Positions 7,649 to 15,390 of a stretch of DNA of 36,838 nucleotides are shown here, piece by piece. The notes beneath the pieces are model-generated. The model was not told where the DNA came from. It did no database searches and was given only the letters and a program-made list of their open reading frames with translations. Source of the stretch: Bacteroidales bacterium (lineage in GTDB: Bacteria > Bacteroidota > Bacteroidia > Bacteroidales > P3); NCBI GenBank assembly GCA_900771365.1, contig CAAGNU010000099.1, positions 1 through 36,838 on the forward strand. Direction: 5' to 3'. Within the stretch, counting starts at the first letter, position 1. Each line of letters begins with the position of its first letter. A program made the translations under genes and the position numbers.

Positions 7649-8710
7649 ATGATTACTACCACAATGATAGAAATGGCTTTGAGCCATGTAAACGACCCTG
7701 ACCTGGGTCGCAGCCTCATAGAACTGGGCATGATTGAGAATATTGCTATTGATGGCAAGAAGGTCTCTTTCGATTTGGTGCTCACCACCCCAGCCTGCCC
7801 TATGAAGAAACGCATGAGCGAGGATTGCACTAACGCCATCCACGAGTATGTCGACCACGAAGCCGAGGTTTGCATCAACCTTACCTCTCGCAAGGTCGAG
7901 ATGCCCGACCCTCACGACCTGTTGCCTGGCGTCAAGAACGTTATCGTTGTTGCTTCAGGAAAAGGTGGCGTAGGCAAGAGCACCGTGGCTGTCAACCTAG
8001 CAGTCTCTCTGGCCAAGACGGGTGCCTCGGTAGGCCTCATCGATGCTGATATTTACGGCCCATCAATCCCCATCATGTTCAATGTCAGTCAAGAAGACGT
8101 GTATGGTGAGCAGCACGATGGCAAGACCTATATGCAGCCCATCGAACGCTACGGCATCAAATTGATGTCTATCGGCTTCCTCGTCGATCCCGACAAGGCT
8201 CTCGCTTGGCGTGGTCCCATGGCTTCTAACGCCCTCAAGCAGTTGGCCACCGAGACTTGGTGGGGCGAGATTGACTATCTCGTCGTGGATATGCCTCCGG
8301 GAACGGGCGATGTGCAGCTCACATTGGCTCAGACCCTTCCTGTTACGGGCGCTATCATCGTCAGCACGCCGCAGCAGGTGGCTTTGGCCGATGTGGTGCG
8401 CGGCGTGGAGCTCTTCCGCAACCCCGACCTCAACATCCCAGTCCTCGGATTTGTTGAGAACATGGCCTATTTCACCCCGGCTGAACTGCCCAACAACAAG
8501 TATTATATCTTTGGCAAGGAAGGTTGCAAACGCCTGGCCGAAGAGATGAATATCCCCTTGCTGGGCGAGATTCCTCTTGTTCAGAGCATTGCTGAGAGCG
8601 GCGATAACGGTCGACCTATCTCGCTTTGGTCTGATGTCGAGACCCCCGAGAGCCGCGCTTTCATGCAGGTCGCAGAAAACGCCATCAAGGAGATCTGCAA
8701 GTTAAAATAG
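7649..8710 (+). CDS. mrp: Mrp/ApbC-type Fe-S cluster carrier ATPase
   Basis: Mrp proteins carry and transfer iron-sulfur clusters, using a P-loop ATPase. This 353-residue protein has an N-terminal MIP18/DUF59 domain (about 1-85) and a deviant Walker A, GKGGVGKST (104-112), followed by DADIYGPSIP and VDMPPGTGDVQLT. E. coli Mrp carries a CxxC cluster-binding motif after the segment corresponding to FVENMAYF; here that position reads TPAELPNN and has no CxxC. Other cysteines (Cys50, Cys60, Cys75) are in the DUF59 part. I recall similar loops in other Bacteroidota Mrp proteins, so this is probably a lineage trait. The NifU-type gene lies 121 nt downstream, giving an Fe-S maturation pair. Confidence 0.95.
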   Translation: MITTTMIEMALSHVNDPDLGRSLIELGMIENIAIDGKKVSFDLVLTTPACPMKKRMSEDCTNAIHEYVDHEAEVCINLTSRKVEMPDPHDLLPGVKNVIVVASGKGGVGKSTVAVNLAVSLAKTGASVGLIDADIYGPSIPIMFNVSQEDVYGEQHDGKTYMQPIERYGIKLMSIGFLVDPDKALAWRGPMASNALKQLATETWWGEIDYLVVDMPPGTGDVQLTLAQTLPVTGAIIVSTPQQVALADVVRGVELFRNPDLNIPVLGFVENMAYFTPAELPNNKYYIFGKEGCKRLAEEMNIPLLGEIPLVQSIAESGDNGRPISLWSDVETPESRAFMQVAENAIKEICKLK

Positions 8711-8768
8711 TGCCGACAAAGATGATTAGGAGCCATACTTGGTCCCTCTAAGTTAAAATAAGTGCAAC

Positions 8769-8816
8769 ATGGACGATGGGCGACCACGGCCCTCGCCAAA
8801 ATTACCCACCGTCCAT
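8769..8816. repeat. Hairpin between mrp and the NifU-type gene
   Basis: ATGGACGATGGG (8769-8780) and CCCACCGTCCAT (8805-8816) are inverted copies with one mismatch, followed by a CTTT run at 8817-8820. It may reduce read-through between the two genes or stabilise an mRNA end. Confidence 0.45.
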
Positions 8817-8831
8817 CTTTAATTAAAAGAA

Positions 8832-9077
8832 ATGACAGATCAAGAGAAACCCATTATCGAGGCTCGCGTCAAGAACGCCCTCGACCAGATTCGTCCCTAC
8901 CTTCAGCAGGATGGTGGCGATGTTGAATATGTTGATATGACTAACGAAGGTGTTGTCATGGTGCGTCTCAAGGGACATTGCGGCAGCTGTCCCCATGCGT
9001 TACAAACCCTCAAGCAGGGCATCGAGACAGCCGTCAAGCGTGCCATCCCCGAAGTCAAATCTGTTGAGCGCGTTTGA
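8832..9077 (+). CDS. NifU C-terminal-domain (Nfu-type) Fe-S scaffold
   Basis: A stand-alone Nfu domain of 81 residues that can hold a cluster between subunits of a dimer and pass it to target proteins. It has the family core DGGDVEYVD (27-35) and the cluster-binding CGSC motif (Cys50, Cys53) in HCGSCPHA. It lacks the N-terminal A-type or IscU-type domains of longer NfuA or NifU proteins, a common form in Bacteroidota. It lies directly downstream of mrp on the same strand, separated by a hairpin. Confidence 0.93.
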   Translation: MTDQEKPIIEARVKNALDQIRPYLQQDGGDVEYVDMTNEGVVMVRLKGHCGSCPHALQTLKQGIETAVKRAIPEVKSVERV

Positions 9078-9186
9078 TAATAAAGCAAGCACTCAAAAAA
9101 GTGTTGGCTGTTAGGTGCTAGGAAGGATGCACGGTTTTGGCACATAGCATTCAGCATTTACAAATGTAAACTCATACGTACCCATT

Positions 9187-9729
9187 ATGATCTATACAAA
9201 GACTGGCGATGAGGGCACAACCTCCTTGGTTGGAGGAACGCGTGTGCCAAAATGCGACATCCGTGTGGAGGCTTACGGTACCGTGGACGAACTCAACGCC
9301 CATATCTCCTTGCTGGCCGAGATGGTGCGCGCGGATGCTGCCGAGTATGCCCATCTAAAAGAGTCGCAGCGTCACCTTTTCACCATCCAAACGCTCCTCG
9401 CTACCGAATGCGAGGTGGATTTCCCCCTGCCGCAGCTTCCCGAAGATGCTGTGGCTGTACTGGAACATCACATTGATGCCCTCCAGGCACAGCTGCCGCA
9501 GCTCCACAGCTTTGTGCTGCCAGGTGGCACCCTGGCCTCAGCCCAGAGCCATGTGGCTCGTACCGTCTGTCGCCGTGCTGAGCGCCAGATGGTCGCACTT
9601 GCTGCACAAGACGCTGTAGCCTCGCAGTTGTTGGCTTACATCAATCGCCTTTCCGACTATCTTTTCGTTCTCTCCCGCCACCTCGTGATATCGCAAGGTG
9701 CGTCGGAAGAATCTGTAATTTTGAAATGA
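9187..9729 (+). CDS. PduO-type ATP:cob(I)alamin adenosyltransferase
   Basis: The enzyme transfers adenosyl from ATP to cob(I)alamin, making coenzyme B12 (adenosylcobalamin) in the cytoplasm. The 180-residue protein is the usual length of the PduO N-terminal family and contains its motifs in order: TKTGDEGTTSL near the N terminus (ATP binding), VEAYGTVDELNA (28-39), RTVCRRAER (about 129-137) and INRLSDYLFVLSR near the C terminus. No cobalamin riboswitch is visible in the 109 nt upstream. No other B12 gene lies in the window, so it probably serves salvaged cobalamin, for example for methylmalonyl-CoA mutase in propionate formation. Confidence 0.95.
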   Translation: MIYTKTGDEGTTSLVGGTRVPKCDIRVEAYGTVDELNAHISLLAEMVRADAAEYAHLKESQRHLFTIQTLLATECEVDFPLPQLPEDAVAVLEHHIDALQAQLPQLHSFVLPGGTLASAQSHVARTVCRRAERQMVALAAQDAVASQLLAYINRLSDYLFVLSRHLVISQGASEESVILK

Positions 9730-9812
9730 TGTGAGACGTGTCTAACTAAGACGATATGGCGTATAAGAGAAGTGGTTTGATGTGGCTGTTACAATATTTA
9801 ACAATTTTGTAA

Positions 9813-9842
9813 TTGTTGATTTAAAAAAAAAACGTACTTTTG
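9813..9842 (+). promoter_or_regulatory. Promoter of the DUF2795-type gene
   Basis: TTG (9813-9815), a 19-nt spacer with an A-tract, and TACTTTTG (9835-9842) form a full Bacteroidota promoter. The transcript would have a leader of roughly 85 nt before the ATG at 9932. Confidence 0.75.
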
Positions 9843-9931
9843 CATTCTCATTACAAGATATCAGATGAATATTTATTGTTGATTTACTGGTACTTGTGTG
9901 TTTAAAAGGATAATTAAATTTTTGTAATAAT

Positions 9932-10153
9932 ATGTATTGGACACTCGAATTAGCAACTAAGTTAGAAGATGCACCTTGGCCCGCTACCAAAGATGAATTG
10001 CTTGATTATGCTCAACGTACTGGTGCACCCATGGAGGTTATTGAGAACCTTATGGAGATTGAAGACGAAGGTGATCCCTACGACAGCATTGAGGATCTTT
10101 GGCCTGACTATCCCACTAAAGAAGACTTTTTCTTCCAGGAAGACGAGTACTAG
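9932..10153 (+). CDS. Small acidic DUF2795-type protein
   Basis: A 73-residue cytoplasmic protein of unknown function. It begins MYWTLELATKLEDAPWPATK and ends in an acidic stretch (DYPTKEDFFFQEDEY). From memory the form is highly conserved in Bacteroidota and belongs to the DUF2795 group; I cannot verify the family here. It is a well-delimited single-gene unit: a full promoter upstream and a clear intrinsic terminator 14 nt after the stop. Such isolation and probable conservation suggest steady expression and a housekeeping role. Confidence 0.88.
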   Translation: MYWTLELATKLEDAPWPATKDELLDYAQRTGAPMEVIENLMEIEDEGDPYDSIEDLWPDYPTKEDFFFQEDEY

Positions 10154-10166
10154 TCCCGTCCTCCTT

Positions 10167-10199
10167 CCTTAGGCGGCGCATCACCTAAGGCACTTTTTT
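10167..10199 (+). terminator. Intrinsic terminator after the DUF2795-type gene
   Basis: CCTTAGG (10167-10173) pairs with CCTAAGG (10184-10190) around a 10-nt loop, followed by CACTTTTTT at 10191-10199. Confidence 0.85.
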
Positions 10200-10276
10200 G
10201 TGCCTTGTTACGTCGTCATACCTTTCACGAAGGTTCTGTGAATCTTCATCTATTTTTTATCTACACAGCAATAACA

Positions 10277-11044
10277 ATGAGAATATCTTTCATCGGATCG
10301 GGCAACGTAGCCACCCACCTCGCTTTGGCCATGTACAATCGCGGACATGTCATCGAGCAGGTGTGGTCGCGCACCCCCGAACATGCCAGCCTTCTTGCTT
10401 CCCGCGTTGAAGCCGAGCCCATCACCTCTTTTGACCAAATCCGCAAAACTGCCAACATTATCATCATTGCCTTGACGGACAACGCTCTCGCCGAGGTCGC
10501 CAAGGACCTTCACCTCGAAGGTACTTTGGTGCTGCACACTTCAGGCGCAACCCCCATCGATGTCCTCAAGCCTTGCAGTAGCTGTTACGGCACCATCTGG
10601 TCTCCGCAGACTTTTGTGCGTGATGTCGCTCTTGAATATTCCGAGTTACCTTTCTGTATCGAAGGCTCTGATGAACTTACCGAAGACGCTATCGAAGAGA
10701 TTATGAGCATGGTCTCCCCACACATCTATCGCACCACTTTTGCCCAGCGTCAGTATCTCCACCTCTCTTCCGTATTCGTTAATAATTTCACCAACGCGCT
10801 CTATGCCGTGGGTCAGAAGCTCTGTCGCGACAACGATGTCCCCTTTGAAATTCTCCATCCTCTCATCTTTACTACAGCAAAAAAGGTGGAATGGGGCGAT
10901 GTGCGCTATCAAATGACTGGCCCGGCCTTGCGTGGCGATAGCCGTACTCTTGACGCCCATCGTGCTCTCCTCAGCAAAGACCCATCGCTTTTAGATCTCT
11001 ACAATCATCTGTCGCGCATCATTTTAGAATCCAAGAATTTCTAG
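10277..11044 (+). CDS. Rossmann-fold DUF2520-type protein
   Basis: A 255-residue predicted NAD(P)-dependent dehydrogenase-like protein. The N terminus holds a dinucleotide-binding Rossmann motif GSGNVATHL (residues 7-15) like that of F420-dependent NADP reductases and pyrroline-5-carboxylate reductases. The second half matches the layout of the DUF2520 helical domain (conserved SSVFVNNFTN segment). Substrate unknown. The open frame extends upstream to 10205, but that part overlaps the terminator tail of the previous gene and does not resemble a protein; the ATG at 10277 puts the Rossmann strand at the usual place. TatD follows within about 60 nt on the same strand. Confidence 0.88.
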   Translation: MRISFIGSGNVATHLALAMYNRGHVIEQVWSRTPEHASLLASRVEAEPITSFDQIRKTANIIIIALTDNALAEVAKDLHLEGTLVLHTSGATPIDVLKPCSSCYGTIWSPQTFVRDVALEYSELPFCIEGSDELTEDAIEEIMSMVSPHIYRTTFAQRQYLHLSSVFVNNFTNALYAVGQKLCRDNDVPFEILHPLIFTTAKKVEWGDVRYQMTGPALRGDSRTLDAHRALLSKDPSLLDLYNHLSRIILESKNF

Positions 11045-11105
11045 TGTGAATGCAGTTCAAGGAATAGATACTTCCAACCTCAAACAGGCGGGGATGGTGT
11101 GCCGC

Positions 11106-11891
11106 ATGGTCGACACACATTGCCATCTCTATGATGCCGCTTTCGACGAAGACCGTGATGCTGCCGTCCGGCGTGCTGTGGAAGCAGGCGTGGACACGCT
11201 CATCCTCCCCGCTATCGATAGCACCAGCCTGGCCGCCCAGGAACAGCTCGCTGCCGCCTATCCCCAACACTGCTACCAGATGATGGGGCTGCATCCCACC
11301 TCCGTCACAGCCGACTATGAGGAAGAACTATCTCTCGTGCACCACAAACTATTCGACACCCCCCAAGGTCTTGGCCACACGCCGCGCTATGTCGCTGTGG
11401 GCGAAGTGGGACTAGACCTATACTGGGACAAGACCTTTCTCATGCAGCAGCGCGAGGTGCTGCGCCAACAGCTCCTCTGGGCTCGTGAGCTCTCGCTCCC
11501 CGTCTGCCTCCATGTCCGCAAGGCCTACAATGAGCTCTTCGGCCTCCTCCGCGACCTCAACTTCGCCACCTATAGCGGCGTCATGCACTGCTTTGGGGGA
11601 AGTGTGCAGGAGGCCCACAAAGCCGTTGAGATGGGCTTCCATATCGGCGTGGGCGGTGTGGTGACCTTCAAGAACGCCACCCTTGCTGAAGTGGCCGCCG
11701 CCGTGCCCCTCGACCGCATCCTCTTAGAGACCGACTGCCCCTACCTCTCGCCCGTGCCCCATCGCGGCCAGCGCAATGAGAGCTCCTACATCCCCCTCAT
11801 CGCCCAAAAGATTGCCGACCTTCGCAACATTCCCCTCACCCAAGTCGCCGAAACCACCACAGCCTCCGCCCTCCAGCTTTTTGCTTTGTAA
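11106..11891 (+). CDS. tatD: TatD family metal-dependent deoxyribonuclease
   Basis: TatD enzymes are cytoplasmic TIM-barrel hydrolases with 3'-5' exonuclease activity, linked to DNA repair and turnover. The product has 261 residues from the ATG at 11106 and the metal-binding residues in order: HCH in DTHCHLYD (residues 3-10), the glutamate of GEVGLD, the histidine of CLHVR, HCF in MHCFGG and the aspartate of ETDCPYL. Alternative starts are an ATG at 11094 and a GTG at 11046, which would nearly abut the previous stop; family members usually begin M-(I/V)-DTHCH, so 11106 is chosen. It is probably in an operon with the DUF2520 gene. Confidence 0.92.
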   Translation: MVDTHCHLYDAAFDEDRDAAVRRAVEAGVDTLILPAIDSTSLAAQEQLAAAYPQHCYQMMGLHPTSVTADYEEELSLVHHKLFDTPQGLGHTPRYVAVGEVGLDLYWDKTFLMQQREVLRQQLLWARELSLPVCLHVRKAYNELFGLLRDLNFATYSGVMHCFGGSVQEAHKAVEMGFHIGVGGVVTFKNATLAEVAAAVPLDRILLETDCPYLSPVPHRGQRNESSYIPLIAQKIADLRNIPLTQVAETTTASALQLFAL

Positions 11892-11898
11892 AATACCT

Positions 11899-12060
11899 CA
11901 TTCGATTCGTTCGACTGGAGAGGTATATATGTTGTGGTGCAATGAGATATGAGTCGAACTGAGGCATCGAATGATGGTTGGTTCTTGTTCGACTGGGTTG
12001 GTCTGATCGATGGGAGGATTCTACTTATCGGATTTAGATTTAGTTCTATCGAGACTGACA
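11899..12060. repeat. CAGTCGAA dispersed repeat, copy B
   Basis: The 20-mer CATTCGATTCGTTCGACTGG at 11899-11918 is the reverse complement, with one mismatch, of 36597-36616. An opposed partner (GAGTCGAAC, then ATCGAATGAT) follows at 11951-11975, making an imperfect inverted repeat. TTCGACTGGG recurs near 11988. Confidence 0.6.
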
Positions 12061-12100
12061 AGTGATTTTAGGGAAAAACGTAGGAGGTTCTGCCCTTCTT

Positions 12101-12193
12101 TCGCTGTAGCTCCGACGTAGGTCCGAGGTAGCTCCGAGGCTTCTTCGCCCTTTTGTCGGACCTACGTCGGAGCTACGGCGAAGCTACACTGGA
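12101..12193. repeat. 11-nt-period array folded into a 26-bp inverted repeat, locus 3
   Basis: The left arm 12101-12126 and right arm 12156-12181 are complementary over 26 bp with one mismatch. Both arms consist of 11-nt units: GTAGCTCCGAC, GTAGGTCCGAG and GTAGCTCCGAG on the left; CCTACGTCGGA, GCTACGGCGAA and GCTACACTGGA on the right. This is the strongest secondary structure in the window outside the RNA genes. Confidence 0.75.
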
Positions 12194-12337
12194 GCTGCTG
12201 TTGAGAGAATGCAGGTTGAGGAAGAGGGTAGGAGAGGGGTTGTAGGAGAGCGGAGGACGGAAAGTTTAACAGATATTATCATTGTTTTTTGTATATGAAG
12301 GATAATATTATTGTTTTTTCTGCGTTATAGAGGCTGT

Positions 12338-13909
12338 ATGAATAGAAGAGTTGTTATACTGATGTTGCTGATGTGCCTGGTGCTGCCGACAGTGCGGGCT
12401 CAGTATTCTGTTGATAATAAGAAGGCTGTGGCCGAGTTTGAGAAGGGTGCGCAGATGCTCCCGACCGACCCCGACAGGGCTTTCGAGCATTTTCGCAAGG
12501 CTTTGAAGGCTGAGCCGAATTTTGCCGAGGTGCGCCTCACTATGGCTGAGTGGTATATGGGCCACGACAGCCTTGACCGCGCACAGGAGCAGTACGAGCT
12601 CTTCCTTGCCCAGGACAAGGGGCGCCACAAGCGCTGGGCTGCCACAGCCGAAAAGGACTTGGCCTCCCTGGCTTTCCGTCGTGAGGCTATGGCCCACCCC
12701 GTGCCTTTTACGCCTAAGAACATGGGACCGAACATCAACTGCCGCGAGGATGAGTACCTGCCCACGCTCACGGCTGATGGCAAGACGCTGATTTTCACCC
12801 GCTATGACCGTGCCTATATGGCCGAGGATTTTTATATGAGCCGCCTTTTGAAGGATGGCTGGAGCAAGGCTGTGCGCATGGCGGAGCCCTTGAATAGTCG
12901 CGACAACGAGGGAGCAGGCTGCATTTCGCAGGATGGCCGCATACTCTATTTCACTGCTTGTGGCCGTCAGGATGGTCTGGGCCGTTGCGACCTCTACATT
13001 TCTTACCGCATGGGCAACGGCTGGAGCGAGCCGCAGAACCTCGGCCCTGCCGTGAACGGCGCAGGCTGGGAGTCGCAGCCCTGCCTCTCGATTGATGGGC
13101 GGACGCTCTATTTTGTGAGCGACCGCAAGGAGGGCAGCCAGGGCGGCATGGATGTCTGGACCAGCACTCTTGTCGAGGGACGCTGGACCAAGCCTGTGAA
13201 CATGGGTCCCGGCATCAATACCGAGGGCGATGAGAAGAGCCCCTTCATCTCGTTCGACAACCAGACGCTTTATTTCTCCAGCAACGGACGTTTAGGCATG
13301 GGCGGCATGGACCTTTACTATTGCCGCCGCTCAGAGGACGGCATCTGGGGCGAGCCGCAGAACTTGGGCTACCCCATCAACACCTCGGGTGACGAGAGTT
13401 CGCTCATCGTGAGCCCCGACGGGCGCACGGCTATCTTCTCCTCCGATAAGTACGGCGGACAGGGCGGCCTGGACCTCTACACTTTCGAACTCCCTGTGGA
13501 GGCGCAGCCTCAGGCTGTGGAGTATCACGAGGAGATTACCGAGGTGGCCCCCACGCTTGAGGTGGGCGAGGAGATTACGCTCTCAAACGTCTTTTTTGAG
13601 ACGGGCAAATACCGCCTGCTCGAACTCTCTATCGTAGAGCTCGACAAGGTGGTGGAAATGATGCGGCAGCATCCGTCGATGCACATCGAGCTTAGCGGCC
13701 ATACCGACAACGTGGGCAGCGAGGCCAGCAATCAGACGCTCTCGGAGCAGCGTGCCAAGGCTGTGAACGACTACCTCGTCAGCCATGGCATAGCGCAGAG
13801 CCGCCTCACGTACAAGGGCTACGGTTCCAGTCGTCCTGTGGCCTCTAATGATACCGATGAGGGCCGCCGTATGAATCGTCGCACAGTGTTTACAGTAACC
13901 CAAAAATAA
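12338..13909 (+). CDS. TPR/PD40 beta-propeller/OmpA envelope protein, PorE-like
   Basis: A periplasmic protein that probably binds peptidoglycan. From the ATG at 12338 it has 523 residues: a signal peptide (about 1-22, ending VRAQ), TPR-like helices (about 25-100), a WD40-like PD40 beta-propeller (about 110-385, repeats of the type DGRTLYFVSDR and DNQTLYFSSNG), and a C-terminal OmpA domain (about 405-523) with NVFFETGKYRL and SGHTDNVGSEASNQTLSEQRA. The order resembles PorE of the type IX secretion system, but I see no carboxypeptidase-like domain before OmpA and no lipobox cysteine, so it may be a paralogue. The upstream in-frame start at 12311 would precede the signal peptide and is less likely. 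The sirtuin gene starts 8 nt after the stop. Confidence 0.88.
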   Translation: MNRRVVILMLLMCLVLPTVRAQYSVDNKKAVAEFEKGAQMLPTDPDRAFEHFRKALKAEPNFAEVRLTMAEWYMGHDSLDRAQEQYELFLAQDKGRHKRWAATAEKDLASLAFRREAMAHPVPFTPKNMGPNINCREDEYLPTLTADGKTLIFTRYDRAYMAEDFYMSRLLKDGWSKAVRMAEPLNSRDNEGAGCISQDGRILYFTACGRQDGLGRCDLYISYRMGNGWSEPQNLGPAVNGAGWESQPCLSIDGRTLYFVSDRKEGSQGGMDVWTSTLVEGRWTKPVNMGPGINTEGDEKSPFISFDNQTLYFSSNGRLGMGGMDLYYCRRSEDGIWGEPQNLGYPINTSGDESSLIVSPDGRTAIFSSDKYGGQGGLDLYTFELPVEAQPQAVEYHEEITEVAPTLEVGEEITLSNVFFETGKYRLLELSIVELDKVVEMMRQHPSMHIELSGHTDNVGSEASNQTLSEQRAKAVNDYLVSHGIAQSRLTYKGYGSSRPVASNDTDEGRRMNRRTVFTVTQK

Positions 13910-13917
13910 CTTGCAAT

Positions 13918-14613
13918 ATGGGACAGTCAGATAAAAAGAGAGTCGTGGTGCTCACAGGAGCGGGCATCAGTGCCGAAAGCGGCATCAGCACCTTTCGCGA
14001 CAGCGATGGGCTGTGGGAGCATTACCGCGTAGAGGATGTGGCCACGCATGAGGCCTACCTCCGCAACCCCGAGCTTGTGCTGAATTTCTACAACGAACGC
14101 CGCCGTCAGCTCTTCGAGGTCCAGCCCAATGAGGGACATCGTCAGCTTGTGCGCCTTGAGGAGAAATACGACGTACACATCGTCACCCAGAATATCGACA
14201 ACCTGCACGAGCAGGCCGGCTCGTCGCAGGTGCTGCACCTCCACGGCCTCCTCACCCAGGCCCGTAGCGACCGTGATGACAGCCTCATCGTGGAAATCGG
14301 CAACCGCGACATCCACCTTGGCGACAAGGCTCCGGACGGCGCCCAGCTGCGCCCCCACATTGTCTGGTTTGGTGAGGCTGTGCCCAATATCGAGCCCGCC
14401 TCGGAGCTCTGCGAGCAGGCCGACTACTTCATCGTGGTGGGCACCTCAATGAATGTCTATCCCGCCGCAGGCCTCATCCACTATGTGCCGCGCACGAGCC
14501 CCTGCTACCTCGTCGACCCCAAGGCCGTGGCCATCTCAAGGGCCATCACTGTGGTGCAGGAAAAGGCTGGCACGGGCGTGAAGAAGGTGGTGGACAAGCT
14601 CCTGGCTTTATAA
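13918..14613 (+). CDS. cobB: Sirtuin-type NAD-dependent protein deacylase
   Basis: Sirtuins remove acyl groups from lysines using NAD. The 231-residue protein has GAGISAESGIS (14-24), FRD (26-28), QNIDN (91-95) and the catalytic His109 in HLHG. Tyr58 and Arg61 in FYNERR match the pair that lets class III sirtuins remove succinyl groups, so desuccinylation is plausible. The four zinc-binding cysteines of E. coli CobB are absent: between HLHG and RPHIVWFGE there is no cysteine. The short spacing to the upstream envelope gene (8 nt) suggests one transcript. Confidence 0.94.
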   Translation: MGQSDKKRVVVLTGAGISAESGISTFRDSDGLWEHYRVEDVATHEAYLRNPELVLNFYNERRRQLFEVQPNEGHRQLVRLEEKYDVHIVTQNIDNLHEQAGSSQVLHLHGLLTQARSDRDDSLIVEIGNRDIHLGDKAPDGAQLRPHIVWFGEAVPNIEPASELCEQADYFIVVGTSMNVYPAAGLIHYVPRTSPCYLVDPKAVAISRAITVVQEKAGTGVKKVVDKLLAL

Positions 14614-14694
14614 TTAAGAGTTAAGAGTTGGCGGAAGCCGAACCTCTCAATCTTCAAATCTTCGAATCATTAATAATAACAAAACACATAAAAC

Positions 14695-15390
14695 ATGAAG
14701 AAAATTTTATCCTTTGCGCTGCTGCTTTGCAGCCTTGCCATGGCTAATGCCCAAACCCAGGTCGGTTTTGTCTACAACGGCCACACCTATCAGAACGGCG
14801 ACACGATGGTGGTTGTGCTTGAGAAGACCGCTCATAACTGCTCCGACATCGTTTTCAAGAACCAGACTTCGGGACGCCTTGCCGACATGGTTGTCACCAT
14901 GACCGAGATTGAGCGTGACGGTATCGAATGCTGGGGCCTCTGCGCGGGCGGACAATGCGTTATGGGTCTCGTCAGCAATGCTTTCAACATGCCCCCCAAC
15001 GCACTCGACACCACATTCACCATCGATATCGATATTGATGCCAACGTGGAGCGTCCTTATGGCGTGTACAACCTCCAGGTGGCTAACGGCAATATCTCCT
15101 GTGCTGTGGTCGTGCGCTTCCAGGCTTACGAATTAGGCATCAACGATGTTCAGGCTAACGCTATGCTCAACGCCTATCCCAACCCCGCCGAAGGCCAGTT
15201 CGACATCAGCTACAGCGTCAGTCAGCCTGCTACCCTCGCTATCTTCGATGTTCAGGGCCGCATGGTTCGCCAGACGCCCGTGAACGGTGAAGGAACGGTG
15301 AAGGTCTCCGACCTCGCTGCCGGCATCTATGCCTACGGCATCCTTGAGAACGGTCGCCGCTCCCAGATGCAGAAATTCATCGTAAAATAA
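14695..15390 (+). CDS. Secreted protein with type IX secretion sorting domain
   Basis: A 231-residue cargo protein of unknown function. It starts with a signal peptide (about 1-19, ending ANAQ). The middle (about 20-150) is a predicted beta-rich domain with several cysteines (NCSD, ECWGLCAGGQC, ISCAV) that could form disulfides; I do not recognise a family. The last 75 residues fit the type A T9SS sorting domain: NAYPNPAEGQFDIS, then LAIFDVQGRMV, then DLAAGIYAYGI and a lysine-containing end. The protein should cross the outer membrane through T9SS and be attached to or released from the surface. It shows that this organism relies on T9SS; no por or spr secretion gene is in the window. Confidence 0.9.
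   Translation: MKKILSFALLLCSLAMANAQTQVGFVYNGHTYQNGDTMVVVLEKTAHNCSDIVFKNQTSGRLADMVVTMTEIERDGIECWGLCAGGQCVMGLVSNAFNMPPNALDTTFTIDIDIDANVERPYGVYNLQVANGNISCAVVVRFQAYELGINDVQANAMLNAYPNPAEGQFDISYSVSQPATLAIFDVQGRMVRQTPVNGEGTVKVSDLAAGIYAYGILENGRRSQMQKFIVK

Larger units (their letters stand above)
11892..12337. other. Intergenic region between tatD and the OmpA/PD40 gene
   Basis: No gene is visible. The left half holds CAGTCGAA-family words (11899-12060). The right half holds the 11-nt-period array with a 26-bp inverted repeat (12101-12193). The decamer ATTGTTTTTT is repeated at 12281 and 12310 just before the next gene; no clear TAnnTTTG element was found there. Confidence 0.7.

Noticed and set aside
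9078..9186. Possible cobalamin riboswitch before the adenosyltransferase
   Set aside because: The gap is 109 nt, short for this class, and no B12-box-like GCCACTG is present.
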